Positions 26,430-37,818 are shown, counted from the stretch's first letter. The stretch: 64,000 nt of DNA from Leptodactylus fallax (GCA_947044405.1 CAMRHE010000035.1:7971501-8035500), one strand, 5' to 3'. Program-made: numbers and translations. The notes: generated from the sequence alone by a model not told the origin.

Positions 26430-26612
26430 ACTAAGGCCCCATGTTGCAGAAAAGCAGGTTTTTTTTGTTGCAGATTTTGCTGCAGTTGTTTGAGCCAAAG
26501 CCAGAAGTGGATTGATCAGAAATGAGAAGTATAAGAACTTCCTATATATTTCCCTTTCTTTTAAAGCCACTATTGGCTTTGGCTAAAAAAAAAACACAGA
26601 AGATCTGTAACA
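26430..26612. repeat. Truncated fold-back MITE
   Basis: Starts CTAAGGCCCCATGTTGCAG and contains GATTTTGCTGCAGTTG and the inverted partner blocks AGCCAAAGCCAGAAGTGG / CCACTATTGGCTTTGG. The right terminal repeat is lost where the DIRS-type element begins. Confidence 0.7.
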
Positions 26613-28505
26613 AAAAAGAGTGAATTAAACCTACCAGTAATTGGTTTTCCATGAGTCCTTCATGACAGCAATACAGGAGGTTGCCCTTGTGCCTTTTGAG
26701 GGAACAGGAAGACAGTGTTTTCTAAATTACTACACCAGAGTAGGTTCAACACCATTTTATTAGCCACTGCCTATGTTAACATCACATAAATAGAACGGCA
26801 TACATCATATCCAGAAACAAAAACAAAAAGTAGGGGGTATACCATGGTGCTGTCAAGAAGGACTCCTGAAAAACCAATTACCGGTACGACTAATTCACCC
26901 TTTCCAAGCCGTCCTCATGACAGCACCACAGGAGTAGTACCGGATTACTCCAGTCAGGGGGGGGATTATAGCCTGTAGAACTTTCCGTCCAAAACTACTA
27001 TTGGACACTACATCAAGTCTATAACGCCTGATGAAGGTATGAGAGTTCGACCAAGTGGCAGCTCTACAAATTCGATCTATGGTGGCTTCTCTTTTTGCTT
27101 ATGAGGAGGCTACCCCCTGGTTCAATAGGATTCTATTCCTTCAGAGAACAGAGTCCCTGCACTGTATAGGCCTGCTGTGTCAAGGATTTTATCCATCTGG
27201 ACAGTATGCTCTTTGTAGCTTCTTTTTCTCTTATTTTTACCTTAAAAGAGAACAAATAGATTCTGATCTCTATGGAATGGAACTGTTTTTTCTAAATAAT
27301 AAAAGGACTGCTATCCTCACATCTAGAAAATCTCTTCTTGGAGATTTTTAGGGTCTGAGCAGAATGTTGGCAAGATAATCTCTTGATTTCTATGTAACGA
27401 GGAAGACATCTTGGGAATAAAGGAGGGATCTAATTTTAGTACTATTTTATAGGATTCTAAGATAAGACTCTATTATAGAAAGGGAGTGAAACTATCCTAT
27501 TCTTCTAGTTGTTGTTATTGCCACTAGAGAGAACATTTTTTCCATGATAAAAGTTTCAAATCCAACAAGTCCATAGGTTCAAATTGTTGAGAAACAAGGG
27601 CCTTCAGGACCACATTTAAATCCTAAGGTGCCACCGTTTTCTTAAGGGATGGTTTCAATCTGGACATGAGCTGTATAAATCTTTTTATCCATCTGTTTTT
27701 TATATTCCTGCAGGGTCTTTGCACAATTAGCGCATTTTTTTTTACTCTTGTTTAGAGGGTAAATCCTTTCCTAAAAACATAATACAATATGCTAAGTGCC
27801 ACATTCTATGGATAGCATATACACATTTACTTTTTTCCCCGTTTACTTACATGCCCCTTTGGAGAATCAAAAAAGGCCTCAGGGCAAGGTTTCTGTGGTC
27901 CTCTCTTTCTTTGCTCCATATTACAACAGGTAAGACACCCACCGCAGACAAAAAGAAACTCCTCTAGTAGCTGCTACTAACAGTCCAAGTTTCACATACC
28001 TTTATGTAATGTTCTTTGCAGATGAGCAGCAGGAGACCCCCTGGTAGGCTGCCCCATCTGGCAGGACTGCATCCTCTTCGGCTCACCCTGCAGATGTCTT
28101 CTTTGCCACCTCCGAGTGGGTTAGAGTGGCACTTTGGGTCGCAGCTCTGACATCACACGCGCCAAATGTGCCCTGGAGAGAGGGATGCCAGTGGCAGCTG
28201 AGAAACCCAGAGAACTGCATCCCGTCAAGAAGACTCTGACTGCTGGATGTACAGCCCCATCTTTAGGTTATGTGACCCTCTACACCAAGGGGTGCTAACC
28301 TGGGCCACCATGAAGGAAGGAGGGAGAGAGCCAGCCCCTGATCCACATCAGGTCCTATTAGGGTAAGAGAACTCCTCTCTACATGTGTCTCTGAGGGAAC
28401 AGGAAGAAAACTGGAGGGAGTAGGTGGTGTGGGGACTTTAACCTCTCTGTCCCATCAGAGGTCAAGAGGGCAACCTCCTGTGGTGCTGTCATGAGGATAC
28501 CCTAA
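26613..28505 (-). mobile_element. Deleted DIRS-type tyrosine-recombinase retroelement
   Basis: DIRS elements end in inverted repeats and integrate with a tyrosine recombinase rather than a DDE integrase. Here the left end carries CTTCATGACAGCAATACAGG followed by AGGTTGCCCTTGTG, and the right end (about 28446-28503), read inverted, carries CCTCATGACAGCACCACAGG followed by AGGTTGCCCTCTTG. Additional copies of the end motif lie inside: an inverted one at 26850-26903 and a direct one at 26915-26938, which resembles the internal complementary region of such elements. Recombinase remnants lie at 26905-27660 on the minus strand. The RT and RNase H region is missing, so the element is internally deleted. 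Exact ends are approximate. Confidence 0.65.
26905..27660 (-). pseudogene. Tyrosine recombinase remnant (DIRS type)
   Basis: Minus-strand frames, broken by stops and shifts, show SLVAITTTRRIG (about 27510-27545), the box that holds the first catalytic Arg of DIRS-type recombinases. Further along come RAYCPDG and QQAYTVQGL (about 27165-27215). Then GVASS, REATIDRICRAATWSN and HTFIRRYRLDVV (about 27010-27120), the C-terminal box with the RHRY-type tyrosine region. The tail reads FGRKVLQAIIPP. The H-x-x-R box just before GVASS is degraded to LLNQ. The plus-strand frame at 27055-27351 is only the shadow of this region. Assignment rests on motif order seen by eye. Confidence 0.65.
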
Positions 28506-29020
28506 GTAGTTTTTCTTAAATAGTAGAAGGTGAGGTTCCCATGCTGTTAGTGTGCAGAATTATAGTCAGGAGACTGAGGTAAAGATAAAAAAACAACTCT
28601 TGGTTTCTTTACTTGGCAGCAAGTGGCAGAATGATTCCAAACAAGATGGAGGCACACAGTTGGATAATGTAGCTTTCAGTCACAGGCTCATCTCTGCAAA
28701 TGAAATGAACACCAAACTAGAGCGAGAAAGGCTTACGTCAGCTAAGCTCTGTCCCCCTGCCAGAACATTCTTAAGCACATTGCAATTGAATAGGGGACCT
28801 TGCTCATGCTCCTCTTGCTCCAGTCTCAGATGGTTTAGCCCTGGAATTAAAGACACGGTAATGTAAATCACAGTACACAATAGCAACATGAAATCATTGC
28901 CAAGACATTAAGAAACTGTATACAACAGTGCAATGTTTCATAAAATAGTACCGGAATTTTATTTCATGTGTTTTTTTTTATTTTCTATATTGTAGATTCA
29001 AATTAAAGATATGCAATCTA
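28506..29020. other. No gene seen
   Basis: Unique-looking. The 104-codon plus frame at 28552 shows no known domain and starts with polar low-complexity sequence; I do not call it. Confidence 0.4.
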
Positions 29021-29366
29021 CAGGTGCATCTCAATAAATTAGAATATTTTAGAAACGTTCATTCATTTCAGTAATTCAGTAATACAATTCATAAATCAGC
29101 AGTCTTCCATGCTTGTGTGTCCTACTGAACCAGACTGAGGGATCATTTAAAGGCTTAGGAAACCTTGGCAGGTGACACACTGAATTTACAATACTGAACT
29201 TTTTTACAATATTCAAATTTTCTTAGTTTTGGGTTTTCATTACCTGTAATCCATAATCAACATTTACAGAAATAAAACACTTGAAATATAGGAGGTCATT
29301 TTTTTAATTTAATTGCTGAAAGAAATAAACGTTTCAAAGATATTCTAATTTATTGAGATGCACCTG
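29021..29366. mobile_element. Internally deleted Tc1/mariner element (MITE)
   Basis: TA at 29019-29020 and 29367-29368. Terminal inverted repeats begin CAGGTGCATCTCAATAAATT on both sides with no mismatch over those 20 bases, continuing into AGAATAT. No transposase remains. Inner sequence (TTTTGGGTTTTCATTACCTG) is subterminal sequence of the same family. The high identity of the ends suggests a fairly recent insertion. Confidence 0.9.
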
Positions 29367-29469
29367 TATGAAGGAACACATAGGAAATTAAGCAGTGAAC
29401 AAAAAAAGTGTTAAACAAGAATATGCTGTATATCTTAGATTCTTAAAAAAAACATTTTGGATTAATGAC

Positions 29470-29698
29470 AGCTTTGCACACACTTGTCATTTCAATCAGC
29501 TTTGAGGTAGCCACCTGGGATAGTATTCCAACAGTTGTAAAGGAGTTTGCAGAGGCGCTGAGCACTTGTTGGCTGCTTTTCCTTCTCTCTGCAGTTCAAT
29601 TGATCCCAAACCATCTTAACTGGGTTTAGTTCAGATGATTGAGGAGACCATGTCATCTGGCAATGCATTAGGTCAATCTCATTCTTGGTCAAATAGTC
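29470..29698 (-). pseudogene. Tc1-like transposase C-terminal fragment
   Basis: The minus frame 29492-29692 encodes 66 residues: MTWSPQSSELNPVKMVWDQL, then REKEKQPTSAQRL, LLYNCWNTIPGGYL. This is the segment around the last catalytic residue and the C-terminal tail of a Tc1-type transposase. The expected Glu (normally NPIE or NPVE) reads NPVK, so the catalytic residue is lost. Nothing of the N-terminal two thirds is present. It is not the source of the neighbouring MITE as far as can be seen. Confidence 0.8.
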
Positions 29699-29701
29699 CT
29701 T

Positions 29702-29925
29702 AGGGTGGGTTCACACTTGCGGTGGAGTCCATCCGCCGTGAATCCGACTGAAAATCTCAGAAAACTGTATAGGGACTGGATAGTGAAAAGTTAGCCACGC
29801 ATTGCTTAAAAACCCATTCATTTGAATGGGTTTTTAAAGCAATGCACGGGTGTGCGCTTACACCCTCTGCGCTGCGAATCCAGTTTTTTTTCGCTGAAAA
29901 CAAAGTCGGACATGCAGGACATAAA
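29702..29925. repeat. Truncated copy of the 9514-9787 MITE
   Basis: Starts AGGGTGGGTTCACACTTGCG and contains GACTGAAAATCTCAG and the AATGGGTTTTTAAAGCAATGC block, in the reverse arrangement of 9514-9787. The distal terminal repeat is replaced by another repeat from 29926. Confidence 0.8.
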
Positions 29926-30180
29926 AACCAGTGTTTCTCACTATTCCTGGGCTCCAGTGTGACTTCCTGCTGTGTTCAGGTCTCTTCAATGACATCACAG
30001 AAGTCACGTGGACCCGGCCAGTGTCACGACGCATAACGATGCGGCCGTAACCCACATCTGTGACATCATTGAGGAGATAGCAGGGAGTCGTGCTGGAGCC
30101 CAGGAATTATGGGACATTAAACAGCGTGGAGGGGACACTATAGAAAATTATACTGTGTGGAGGGACCACTGAGGAACTGT
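29926..30180. repeat. Fold-back repeat
   Basis: Inverted pair: ATTCCTGGGCTCCAG...GACTTCCTGCT (29942-29971) and AGCAGGGAGTCGTGCTGGAG, CCCAGGAAT (30080-30108). Followed by GGGGACACTATAG / GGGACCACTGAGG units of the GGGGCCACTAT minisatellite family seen at 33715 and 59640. Confidence 0.6.
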
Positions 30181-30510
30181 ACTACTGTATGGAAGGGCAA
30201 TACAACAAACATAGCACAGAATATAGTATGTTGAGACAAAATAACTGGTAAAAGACAATACTGACATTCTCTAACATACAAAACATAAGCCATCCTAAAG
30301 AGAATATGCTCAAAACAGGGTGCACCTATTAATAGACATACAACCAAAAAAAAAAAAAGCATATTCATGACACGGTGCAGAGAAATATCATTAAAAAAAT
30401 ATATATAAAAAATGTATTAAATACAGTTAAATACATATACAAACATGTACATAATAAAGATGAAACAAAGAAAACTAACCGATGTCAGACATATGGCCGA
30501 GGTAAAAATA

Positions 30511-30925
30511 TTCATCAATTTATATATATCCAAGGAATAAAGGCAGCAGTCCAGTAGTTTACAAGTAGAAAGTTATGAAGTTTATTCAATGTGTAGGCAA
30601 CGTTTCAGCTCTAGTGAGCCTTTGTCAAGGAAAGTGCATGTGCACATAGGCTAGTATATATATCAAGTGAGTATACAATTGCAATTTACATCCAATCAAG
30701 TACAAAAAGTGATATTATCAATATAAATCATCATGTTGTGTTCATGTATAAAGATATAAAGTGACAGTGCATATAATTCATAGTCTATATAGATCAAAAG
30801 TGAATATGCATAATAGTAAAGCAAGAATAATATCAATAATCCAATTAATGTACAACAAATCAATAAATAAAAGTCAGCGTCTCCCACCTCTGAGCAGACC
30901 TGTAACTCCCTGTATCAAAAACATG
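30511..30925 (-). repeat. Penelope-type 3' end, left arm of a large inverted repeat
   Basis: Read on the minus strand it runs TGGATGTAAATTGCAATTG ..., CTTGACAAAGGCTCACTAGA, GCTGAAACGTTGCC, AATAAACTTCATAAC, CCTTGGATATATATAAATTG. The GACAAAGGCT...GAAACGTTGCC block is usual for the untranslated part of vertebrate Penelope-like elements. It is a degenerate relative of the hammerhead core, with the CTGATGA box destroyed. The same sequence in plus orientation lies at 31432-31694 plus 33335-33465. Confidence 0.7.
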
Positions 30926-31177
30926 CATGTGCTGTACCTTTAATGACCTCTAGATGGCATCCCTTATAAACTGTGGCATTTGAGCCTGGTATTAGGTGTT
31001 CTACCTTTAATGACCTCTGGAGGGTGCCCCTGATAAGATGAGGTATGATTTAGCCTCATATCATTAAACATCACTTTTTTTTAGCTGTGCTGATATTGGA
31101 TTTATTATCTTAAATGGCACATATAAATTATGGTGTATCTCCAAGTAATACAAGCTATAAATGTGTGTGTGTGTGTG

Positions 31178-31217
<40 letters not shown>

Positions 31218-31431
31218 CTTTATGTTTGGGGCATCTTCCCCTAAGTAATATGGAGTTTCTTTCCACGCCTACTCCCATATTGAGGAGTTCTATTGGCGTA
31301 CATTTCTTGGGCTTGCTCAGTATCAGTGCCCCTTTCCAAGGTGGTGGCAGTTGGTTTCTGCCTTTACTGCACATGTGCGAGTCTATACTTCCTGGATTAC
31401 CCAGTCTAGCAGCAGCACATGCTGGTTTAGC
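30926..31431. other. Spacer of the inverted repeat; no gene
   Basis: Holds a duplicated phrase (TAATGACCTCTAGATGGCATCCC and TAATGACCTCTGGAGGGTGCCCC, 30945-31030) and a (GT)n-(TA)n tract at 31160-31216. No coding signal. Confidence 0.5.
31160..31216. repeat. (GT)n-(TA)n microsatellite
   Basis: About 8-9 GT units followed by about 19 TA units without interruption. Confidence 0.95.
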
Positions 31432-31694
31432 ATGTTTATGATACAGGGAGTTACAGGTCTGCTCAGAGGTGGGAAACACTGACTTTTATTTATTGATTTG
31501 TTGTACATTAATTGGATTATTGATACTATTCTTGCTTTACTATTATGCATACTCACTTTTGATCTATATAGACTATGAATTATATGCACTGTCACTTTAT
31601 ATCTTTATACATGAACACAACATGATGATTTATATTGATGTCACTTTTTGTACTTGATTGGATGTAAATTGCAATTGTATACTCACTTGATATA

Positions 31695-33332
31695 CAGTCA
31701 TATGAAAAAGTTTGGGCACCCCTATTAATCTTAATCATTTTTAGTTCTAAATATTTGGGTGTTTGCAACAGCCATTTCAATTTGATATATCTAATAACTG
31801 ATGGACACAGTAATATTTCAGGATTGAAATGAGGTTTATTGTACTAACAGAAAATGTGCAATATGCATTAAACCAAAATTTGACCGGTGCAAAAGTATGG
31901 GCACCTCAACAGAAAAGTGACATTAATATTTAGTAGATCCTCCTTTGCAAAAATTACAGCCTCTAGTCACTTCCTGTAGCTTTTAATCAGTTCCTGGATC
32001 CTGGATGAAATTATTTTTGACCATTCCTCTTTACAAAACAATTCCAGTTCAGTTAAGTTTGATGGTCGCCGAGCATGGACAGCCCATTTCAAATTATCCC
32101 ACAGATGTTCAGTGATATTCAGGTCTGGGGACTGGGATGGCCATTCCAGAACATTGTAATTGTTCCTCTGCATGAATGCCTGAGTAGATTTGGAGTTGTG
32201 TTTTGGATCATTGTCTTGCTGAAATATCCATCCCCGGCGTAACCTCAAATTCGTCACTGATTCTTGTACATTATTCTCAAGAATCTGCTGATACTGAGTT
32301 GAATCCATGCGACCCTCAACTTTAACAAGATTCCCGGTGCCGGCATTGGCCACACAGCCCCAAAGCATGATGGAACCTCCACCAAATTTACAGTGGGTAG
32401 CAAGTGTTTTTCTTGGAATGCTGTGTTTTTTGACGCCATGCATAACGCCTTTTGTATGACCAAACAACTCAATCTTTGTTTCATCAGTCCACAGGACCTT
32501 CTTCCAAAATGAAGCTGGCTTGTCCAAATGTGCTTTGCATACCTCAGGCGACTCTATTTGTGGCGTGCTTTCAGAAACGGCACTTCGCATCACTCTCCCA
32601 TACAGCTTCTCCTTGTGCAAAGTGTGCTGTATTGTTGACCGATGCACAGTGACACCATCTGCAGCAAGATGATGCTGCAGCTCTTTGGAGGTGGTCTGTG
32701 GATTGTCCTTGACTGTTCTCACCATTCTTCTTCTCTGCCTTTCTGATATTTTTCTTGGCCTGCCACTTCTGGCCTTAACAAGAACTGTCCCTGTGGTCTT
32801 CCATTTCCTTACTATGTTCCTCACAGTGGAAACTGACAGGTTAAATCTCTGAGACAACTTTTGTATCCTTCCCCTGAGCAACTATGTTGAACAATCTTTG
32901 TTTTCAGATCATTTGAGAGTTGTTTTGAGGAGCCCATGATGCCACTCTTCAGAGGAGATTCAAATAGGAGAACAACTGCAATTGGCCACCTTAAATACCT
33001 TTTCTCATGATTGGATACACCTGGCTATGAAGTTCAAAGCTCAGTGAGGTTACAAAACCAATTTTGTGCTTCAGTAAGTCAGTAAAAGTAGTTAGGAGTA
33101 TTCAAATCAATAAAATGATAAGGGTACCCAAATTTTTGCACCGGTCAAATTTTGGTTTAATGCATATTGCACATTTTCTGTTAGTACAATAAACCTCATT
33201 TCAATCCTGAAATATTACTGTGTCCATCAGTTATTAAATATATCAAATTGAAATGGCTGTTGCAAACACCCAAATATTTAGAACTAAAAATGATTAAGAT
33301 TAATAGGGCGCCCAAACTTTTTCATATGACTG
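31695..33332 (-). mobile_element. Full-length Tc1-like transposon with IR/DR ends
   Basis: 1638 bp between TA duplications (31693-31694 and 33333-33334). The terminal inverted repeats start CAGTCATATGAAAAAGTTTG and extend about 210 bp on each side, with an inner direct repeat (GGTGCAAAAGTATGGGCACC near 31888-31907; on the right GGTACCCAAATTTTTGCACC). This is the inverted-repeat/direct-repeat architecture of Sleeping Beauty-like elements. One transposase frame lies between. The ends differ by only a few bases, so the insertion is relatively young; it post-dates the inverted repeat it interrupts. Confidence 0.95.
31967..32937 (-). pseudogene. Tc1-like DD34E transposase, one frameshift near the N-terminus
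   Basis: Cut-and-paste transposase that binds the terminal repeats and inserts at TA. The homologous start is the ATG at 32935-32937 (MGSSKQLSNDLKTKIVQH). A one-base loss in the A-run at about 32859-32862 shifts the frame, after which 304 codons (to 31967) are open. In that frame: paired-like helix-turn-helix residues 4-30 (LSQRFNLSVSTVRNIVRKW), the GRPRK hook at 40-44, and a second DNA-binding helix region at 45-95. The catalytic Asp133 (LWTDETK), Asp223 (FQQDNDPKH) and Glu258 (NITEHLW) leave 34 residues between the last two. GGGSIMLWG at 167-175 is the glycine box. Apart from the frameshift, which removes the first helix from the frame, no stop interrupts it. Translation from a later start would lack the start of the DNA-binding domain. 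Confidence 0.9.
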
Positions 33333-33465
33333 TATATACTAGCCTATGTGCACATGCACTTTGCTTGACAAAGGCTCACTAGAGCTGAAACATTGCCTAC
33401 CCATGGAATAAACTTCACAACTTTCTGCTTATAAACTACTGGAGTGCTGCCTTTTTCCTTGGATA

Positions 33466-33689
33466 TATACATGGAGCTGTTGCCAGAGGTTCTTGGCTGA
33501 GCACCCGCCATTATCCTGGTGCTGTGGACTTTCTTCTTTTTCATCAATTTATATAAATATTGCACATGTAATCCTGGTTCATCAATACCTATTAATTTAG
33601 TTGAGCAACAATAATGTTCTTCCTTTCTTCTCACTTGCACCAGTAAACAATGATGGATATCTGGACATTACTAAGAGCAGAGGAAAGCC
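33466..33689. other. No gene seen
   Basis: Continuation of the Penelope tail region (GTGCTGTGGACTTTCTTC) and unique-looking sequence. Confidence 0.4.
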
Positions 33690-33875
33690 ACTAGAAAAAC
33701 AAAACAAAAAATGTATGGCCGGGCCACTATGGGATATTATACTTGGTGAAGGGGCCACTATGGGACATTATAGTGTGTGTAAATGTGTTGTTATACTGTG
33801 TGGGGCCAGAAAAAGGGGGTGCTATGCTGTTTTTTGGGGGGGGGGGAATCTGACATTTGCTATGGGTCTTCGTCT
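33690..33875. repeat. GGGCCACTAT minisatellite-type repeat fragment
   Basis: Units GGGCCACTATGGGATATTATA, CTTGGTGAAGGGGCCACTAT, GGGACATTATAGTGTGTG, and a 14-base G run at about 33834-33847. Same family as the arrays in hAT-like elements at 59640. Confidence 0.6.
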
Positions 33876-35000
33876 TTATTAGTTATGCCCGTGCTTGTGC
33901 TATAAGCCTGCCTAAATAGATGTGTTTTTAGGGCAGGTTTGAAGCTGTTGTAGTTGGGGATTAATCGGATTGTCTTGGGTAAAGCATTCCAAAGCACCGT
34001 TGCAGCTCGAGAAAAGTCTTGGAGACGGGAGTGGGATGTTTGGATAACAGAGTATATAAGTCTTGGCAGAACGGAGAGGATGGGTAGAGAGGTAGACAGT
34101 GACAAGGGAAGAGTGACAAGGGGAGTGCAGTGCTATGGAGGATTTTGTGGATGAGTGTAATAAGTTTATATTGTATTATGTGGTGAATTGGACAACCAGT
34201 CCAGCGACTGGTACAAGGTAGATGCATTTGTTTACCAGTTTGACAGAAAGATCAGTCTGACGGCTGCATTTAGGACAGATTATAAAGGGGAGAGTTTAGT
34301 AAGTGAAAGACTGATTAGTAAAGAACTGCAATAGTTAAGACAGAGTGAGAAGAAAGGGGATTCTGGAGATGTTTTTCAGGTGCAGGTGCCATGAGCATGC
34401 GATTGACTGAATATGTGGGGTCTGAGTCAAATACAACCCCGAGACAGTGGGTATGCTGAGTTAGTTTTATAGTAAGATCACAGGCAGAAATGGAGATATC
34501 AGGGTTAGGCTGGTTAGTAGATGGTGGGAACACAAGAAGTTCAGTTTTTTAAATATTCAGTTTCATATAAAGAGAAGACATGATAGATGACAGCAGAGAG
34601 ACAGTCACTGGTGTTCTGTAGTAATGCAGGGGTGATGTCACGGGATGAAGTATAATATTGGATGTCATCAGCATAAAGATGGTACTAAAAGCCAAATCTG
34701 CTGATGGGGCTCTGTAGAGAGAGAAGAGGAGGGGGCCTAGGACTGAGGCTCGAGGAACCCTAACAGCAAGGGGGAGAGAAGAAGAAATGGCACTTGCAAA
34801 TGATACTCTAAATGGTCAGAAAGACAGGAAGAAAACAAAGAGAGTGTTGTCCTCGAGGCTAATAGAGTGAAGCATACTGAGAAGCTGGTGGTTTACAGTG
34901 TCAAAAGCTGCTGAGAAGATTAAGAAGAATAAGTAAGAATAGTTGCCTTTGGATTTAGCCGTCAGTCAGAAAATTATTATGTTGGGGTTAGATATACAGT
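33876..35000 (-). pseudogene. CR1/L2-type non-LTR retrotransposon, RT C-terminal remnant
   Basis: Decayed ORF2 of a non-LTR retrotransposon. On the minus strand, near 34700-34770, it reads VPRASVLGPLLFSLYRAP, the RT motif before the active site; the YADD box that follows is lost (LMTS). At 34315-34533 it reads ISISACDLTIKLTQHTHCLGVVFDSDPTYS. At 33961-34227, SRWTGCPIHHIIQYKLITLIHKILH is the thumb-region signature (usually LHWLPV). At 33860-34105, FSRAATVLWNALPKTIRLI and SFKPALKTHLFRQAY is the C-terminal end. These tails are shared by the CR1, L2, Rex1 and Nimb clades, so the clade is not fixed. At least three frames are used. The endonuclease half and the 5' end are absent. Confidence 0.8.
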
Positions 35001-36033
35001 AGATAAACTATATTTATCTGTATACACATACTATAAATACAGTACCTATCATATAGTTATGCTGTCATGGCCACTTTAAATCTCTTTAATCTGTTGAGAA
35101 GATGCAAAAGCCGGGGTAGAGTACCATGTACATAGGCAGGAAACTTCGTTCAGTACATGTAGCTAATTGTGTCACTACCTGTAATCTTTATGAAATCTTC
35201 TAAAGGTAGCCTTAAAAAGGGTGAAGCATCCCTCTACCCCTAAGAATAGTGGAAATTTGTGAAAACTGTTACAAAGGACCAGCAGGACAGCGCCAATGTT
35301 TCTGTTTGCATTAGCCCTAAATTCCCCTATTTATCCCCCTGTTGGGAAGTAATCTGTAAATGAGCATTGCAGTGTCCTTTACCTGTACTATATAGCTGTA
35401 AGGGGGGGGGGGGGGGGTTATTTTTACAACTCTGACATCTACAGTAAATATAAAGCAAAGGCAATTACTTGCTATACCAACACCTTCTCCATTTAATCAA
35501 GCCAGTAGATGGATTTATAAAACCTGCCTAGAATCTTGTTTTGTGGAAATGTGCATGGTCACACCTTCAGTTACCATTAACATGTTATCTCTTATGCATA
35601 CACCAACAGTACGCAGTCTCCTCCACACAACTGCACAGCATTACATACAGGTTTTACCATACATGTGTGTGATCCTTTCCTATAGTACCACTGGTAAAAA
35701 TGAAGACAGAGGTATTATAGCCTGACCTCACTGGTTTCAGTGATTACTGCTGGGTATGGTACTTGTGCTATGGATAAATTAAGGCTGAAAGTAATTTCTA
35801 GTTTTATCTCTTGAAACTAATGGGATAAATAATTGCCTAGCTATATATCCATCAATCTGTTAGATAAAATAAATGCACCATTTGGCATGTGAATATGTAA
35901 CTGGCAAGATAATTGTTCTCTAAGACAGTATGTATACAAAATTATCCTATGTGTGAAAAATCTTGTAAAATGAAATTTATACATAGAATTTTGCAAACGA
36001 TTTCTAGAACAAAACAGTGTGATGACTACTTGT

Positions 36034-36075
<42 letters not shown>

Positions 36076-37818
36076 TAAAGAAATGTGGCAAATGTCCACA
36101 GTTAATTAAAACTGATGAAAATAAAATATCTACTTCCAGAGATTAGTTACATTTCTTTACTTAATTGATTTGAAAGCTCACCCCACAGCATTGCCTAGAA
36201 TTAAAATTCCATTAATGTCTTGTCTGATATTTTCTTATAGCAATGCCCTTGAATTATGTTGTAGATTTAATGAAAGTTAATTGCATGTTGACTACAGACA
36301 ATGTAAATCTGTTTTATATTGGCATAATATGATTATACTGGTTTTCTCTGTAATGTCTTAATGCCAGTACTCATGCTATACAAACCAAATGAAGCAGTTT
36401 ATTTCAAGGGCCAGTGTAATGGATCTGAACAATGGAGCTATTAACGAGAGTTCGTACAGTAAGATACTTTTCATGCACCCATGTTCCAGAGTAATGAACT
36501 GCATAATTATTAAAGCTGAGGAGCTCATTTAAAGAGGAGGAATTGTCTTTGGGAAACTTCTGATGCATCATAATAGTACAAGTTTAGTTGTGTTATGGTA
36601 TTTCTCGTCACAGCTCACTAAGTTTCATGTACTCTAAGATAAATTATGGAAATGTAAATCAACTAAGTTCCAAATCCACTGATGTTGAAGACCTGGTAAC
36701 TAAGAAAATGATAAATGCTGGTGGTTTTCAGTGTACAAAGTGGACTGTAATTCATCATTTGGGCATCCTGAATCTATGTAGTCTGTGAGGACTGGCACTT
36801 AAAAATAATATAGTACCATTTCAGGCATAAAGGCATATCACTTAGCATATATTTACTGTACATCAACTCAAAACCTGTTGCAAGTAAAGCATATTTCAGT
36901 TGTTTCATCACTATTTCTATTAACAGCCTGTATTTTAGTATATCATAACAACGTGAACATGTAGTGAAAATACAGTTTACAGTTATACTTTCCAGGAGGT
37001 TTGCACATTTTATAGCTCCACCCCTGCTTGTTCTTGCATCTTGTGTTCTTGTTTAAGCCTTAACACAAAAAGGGGCACCTAAATTAATGAGAAAAACAAA
37101 GTAGACCCATTCCTGGAATTCTGAAACACTAAAAAGGTATGATTGTGATCACAGCATTTACATCACTATGGCTGCGGTTTAAAGTGGCTGGGGGAGGCAA
37201 TAGACTCCCTTAAAGTAATTCTACCACTGGATTACAAATTGGCTAAAAAGCCTTTTCAATAACAATAATAAAATGTTATTTTACAAAGCAAGCTAGAACT
37301 TGGATGTTACCATTATATTCAGAAACCCATTTGTTATCATTTTGGAGCATTTTATTCAGCAAAGTGCAACTTATTGCATGTTAAAACAGTGTAATTAAAA
37401 TTTTGAAAAGTACCAATGGGACTCGTGAGACAGAAGGCCTCAATGTTTTCTCAAGATTATGATTTATGCAAGATATGAAAAGCTCCAGCAAAATACTACA
37501 AAGAAAATGGAAATGTTTTAATTATTAAATGGTTTGTAAATCTATGTTATGGTATGAAAGTGCACAGAGGTAATGACGGGTAAACTTCATGGCCTCTGTA
37601 ACTGAAATTTAGAAGCTTTAACAATTGCTTTTTTATTGGACTACAAATGCAAACATCAATATCCAACCAGGGACCTGGAAATCTGCAAGGTCAGTATTTT
37701 GCAAATGTTATGGTAATTCATGTGGGTATCAACACTACTATCTGACATTCCAATTGACCTCATAATGAGAATGGCAAGGTACATCTATGTGGGATATCAC
37801 ATTTATGTAACCAGATAC
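35001..37818. other. No gene seen
   Basis: AT-rich unique-looking DNA. Contains a 17-18-base G run (about 35401-35417) and a (TA)n microsatellite (36035-36072). Short frames show no known domain. Confidence 0.45.
36035..36072. repeat. (TA)n microsatellite
   Basis: About 18-19 perfect TA units. Confidence 0.95.

Larger units (their letters stand above)
31432..33465 (+). repeat. Penelope-type 3' end, right arm, split by a Tc1 element
   Basis: 31432-31694 and 33335-33465 together are the inverted copy of 30511-30925. At the junction the left arm reads ACTTGATATATATACTAGCC, and the right arm is cut at a TA by the Tc1 element 31695-33332, then resumes TATATACTAGCC. The second part has GCTTGACAAAGGCTCACTAG, GCTGAAACATTGCC and AATAAACTTCACAAC. 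Differences between arms are few, mostly single bases. Confidence 0.8.

Noticed and set aside
28552..28866. 104-codon plus-strand frame as a host exon or gene
   Set aside because: No recognisable domain, no splice or promoter support, and an overlapping minus frame of similar quality.
30598..30640. Hammerhead motif in the GACAAAGGCT ... GAAAC tail (also 33360-33400)
   Set aside because: The CTGATGA core box is not present in either copy, so it is at best a dead relative.
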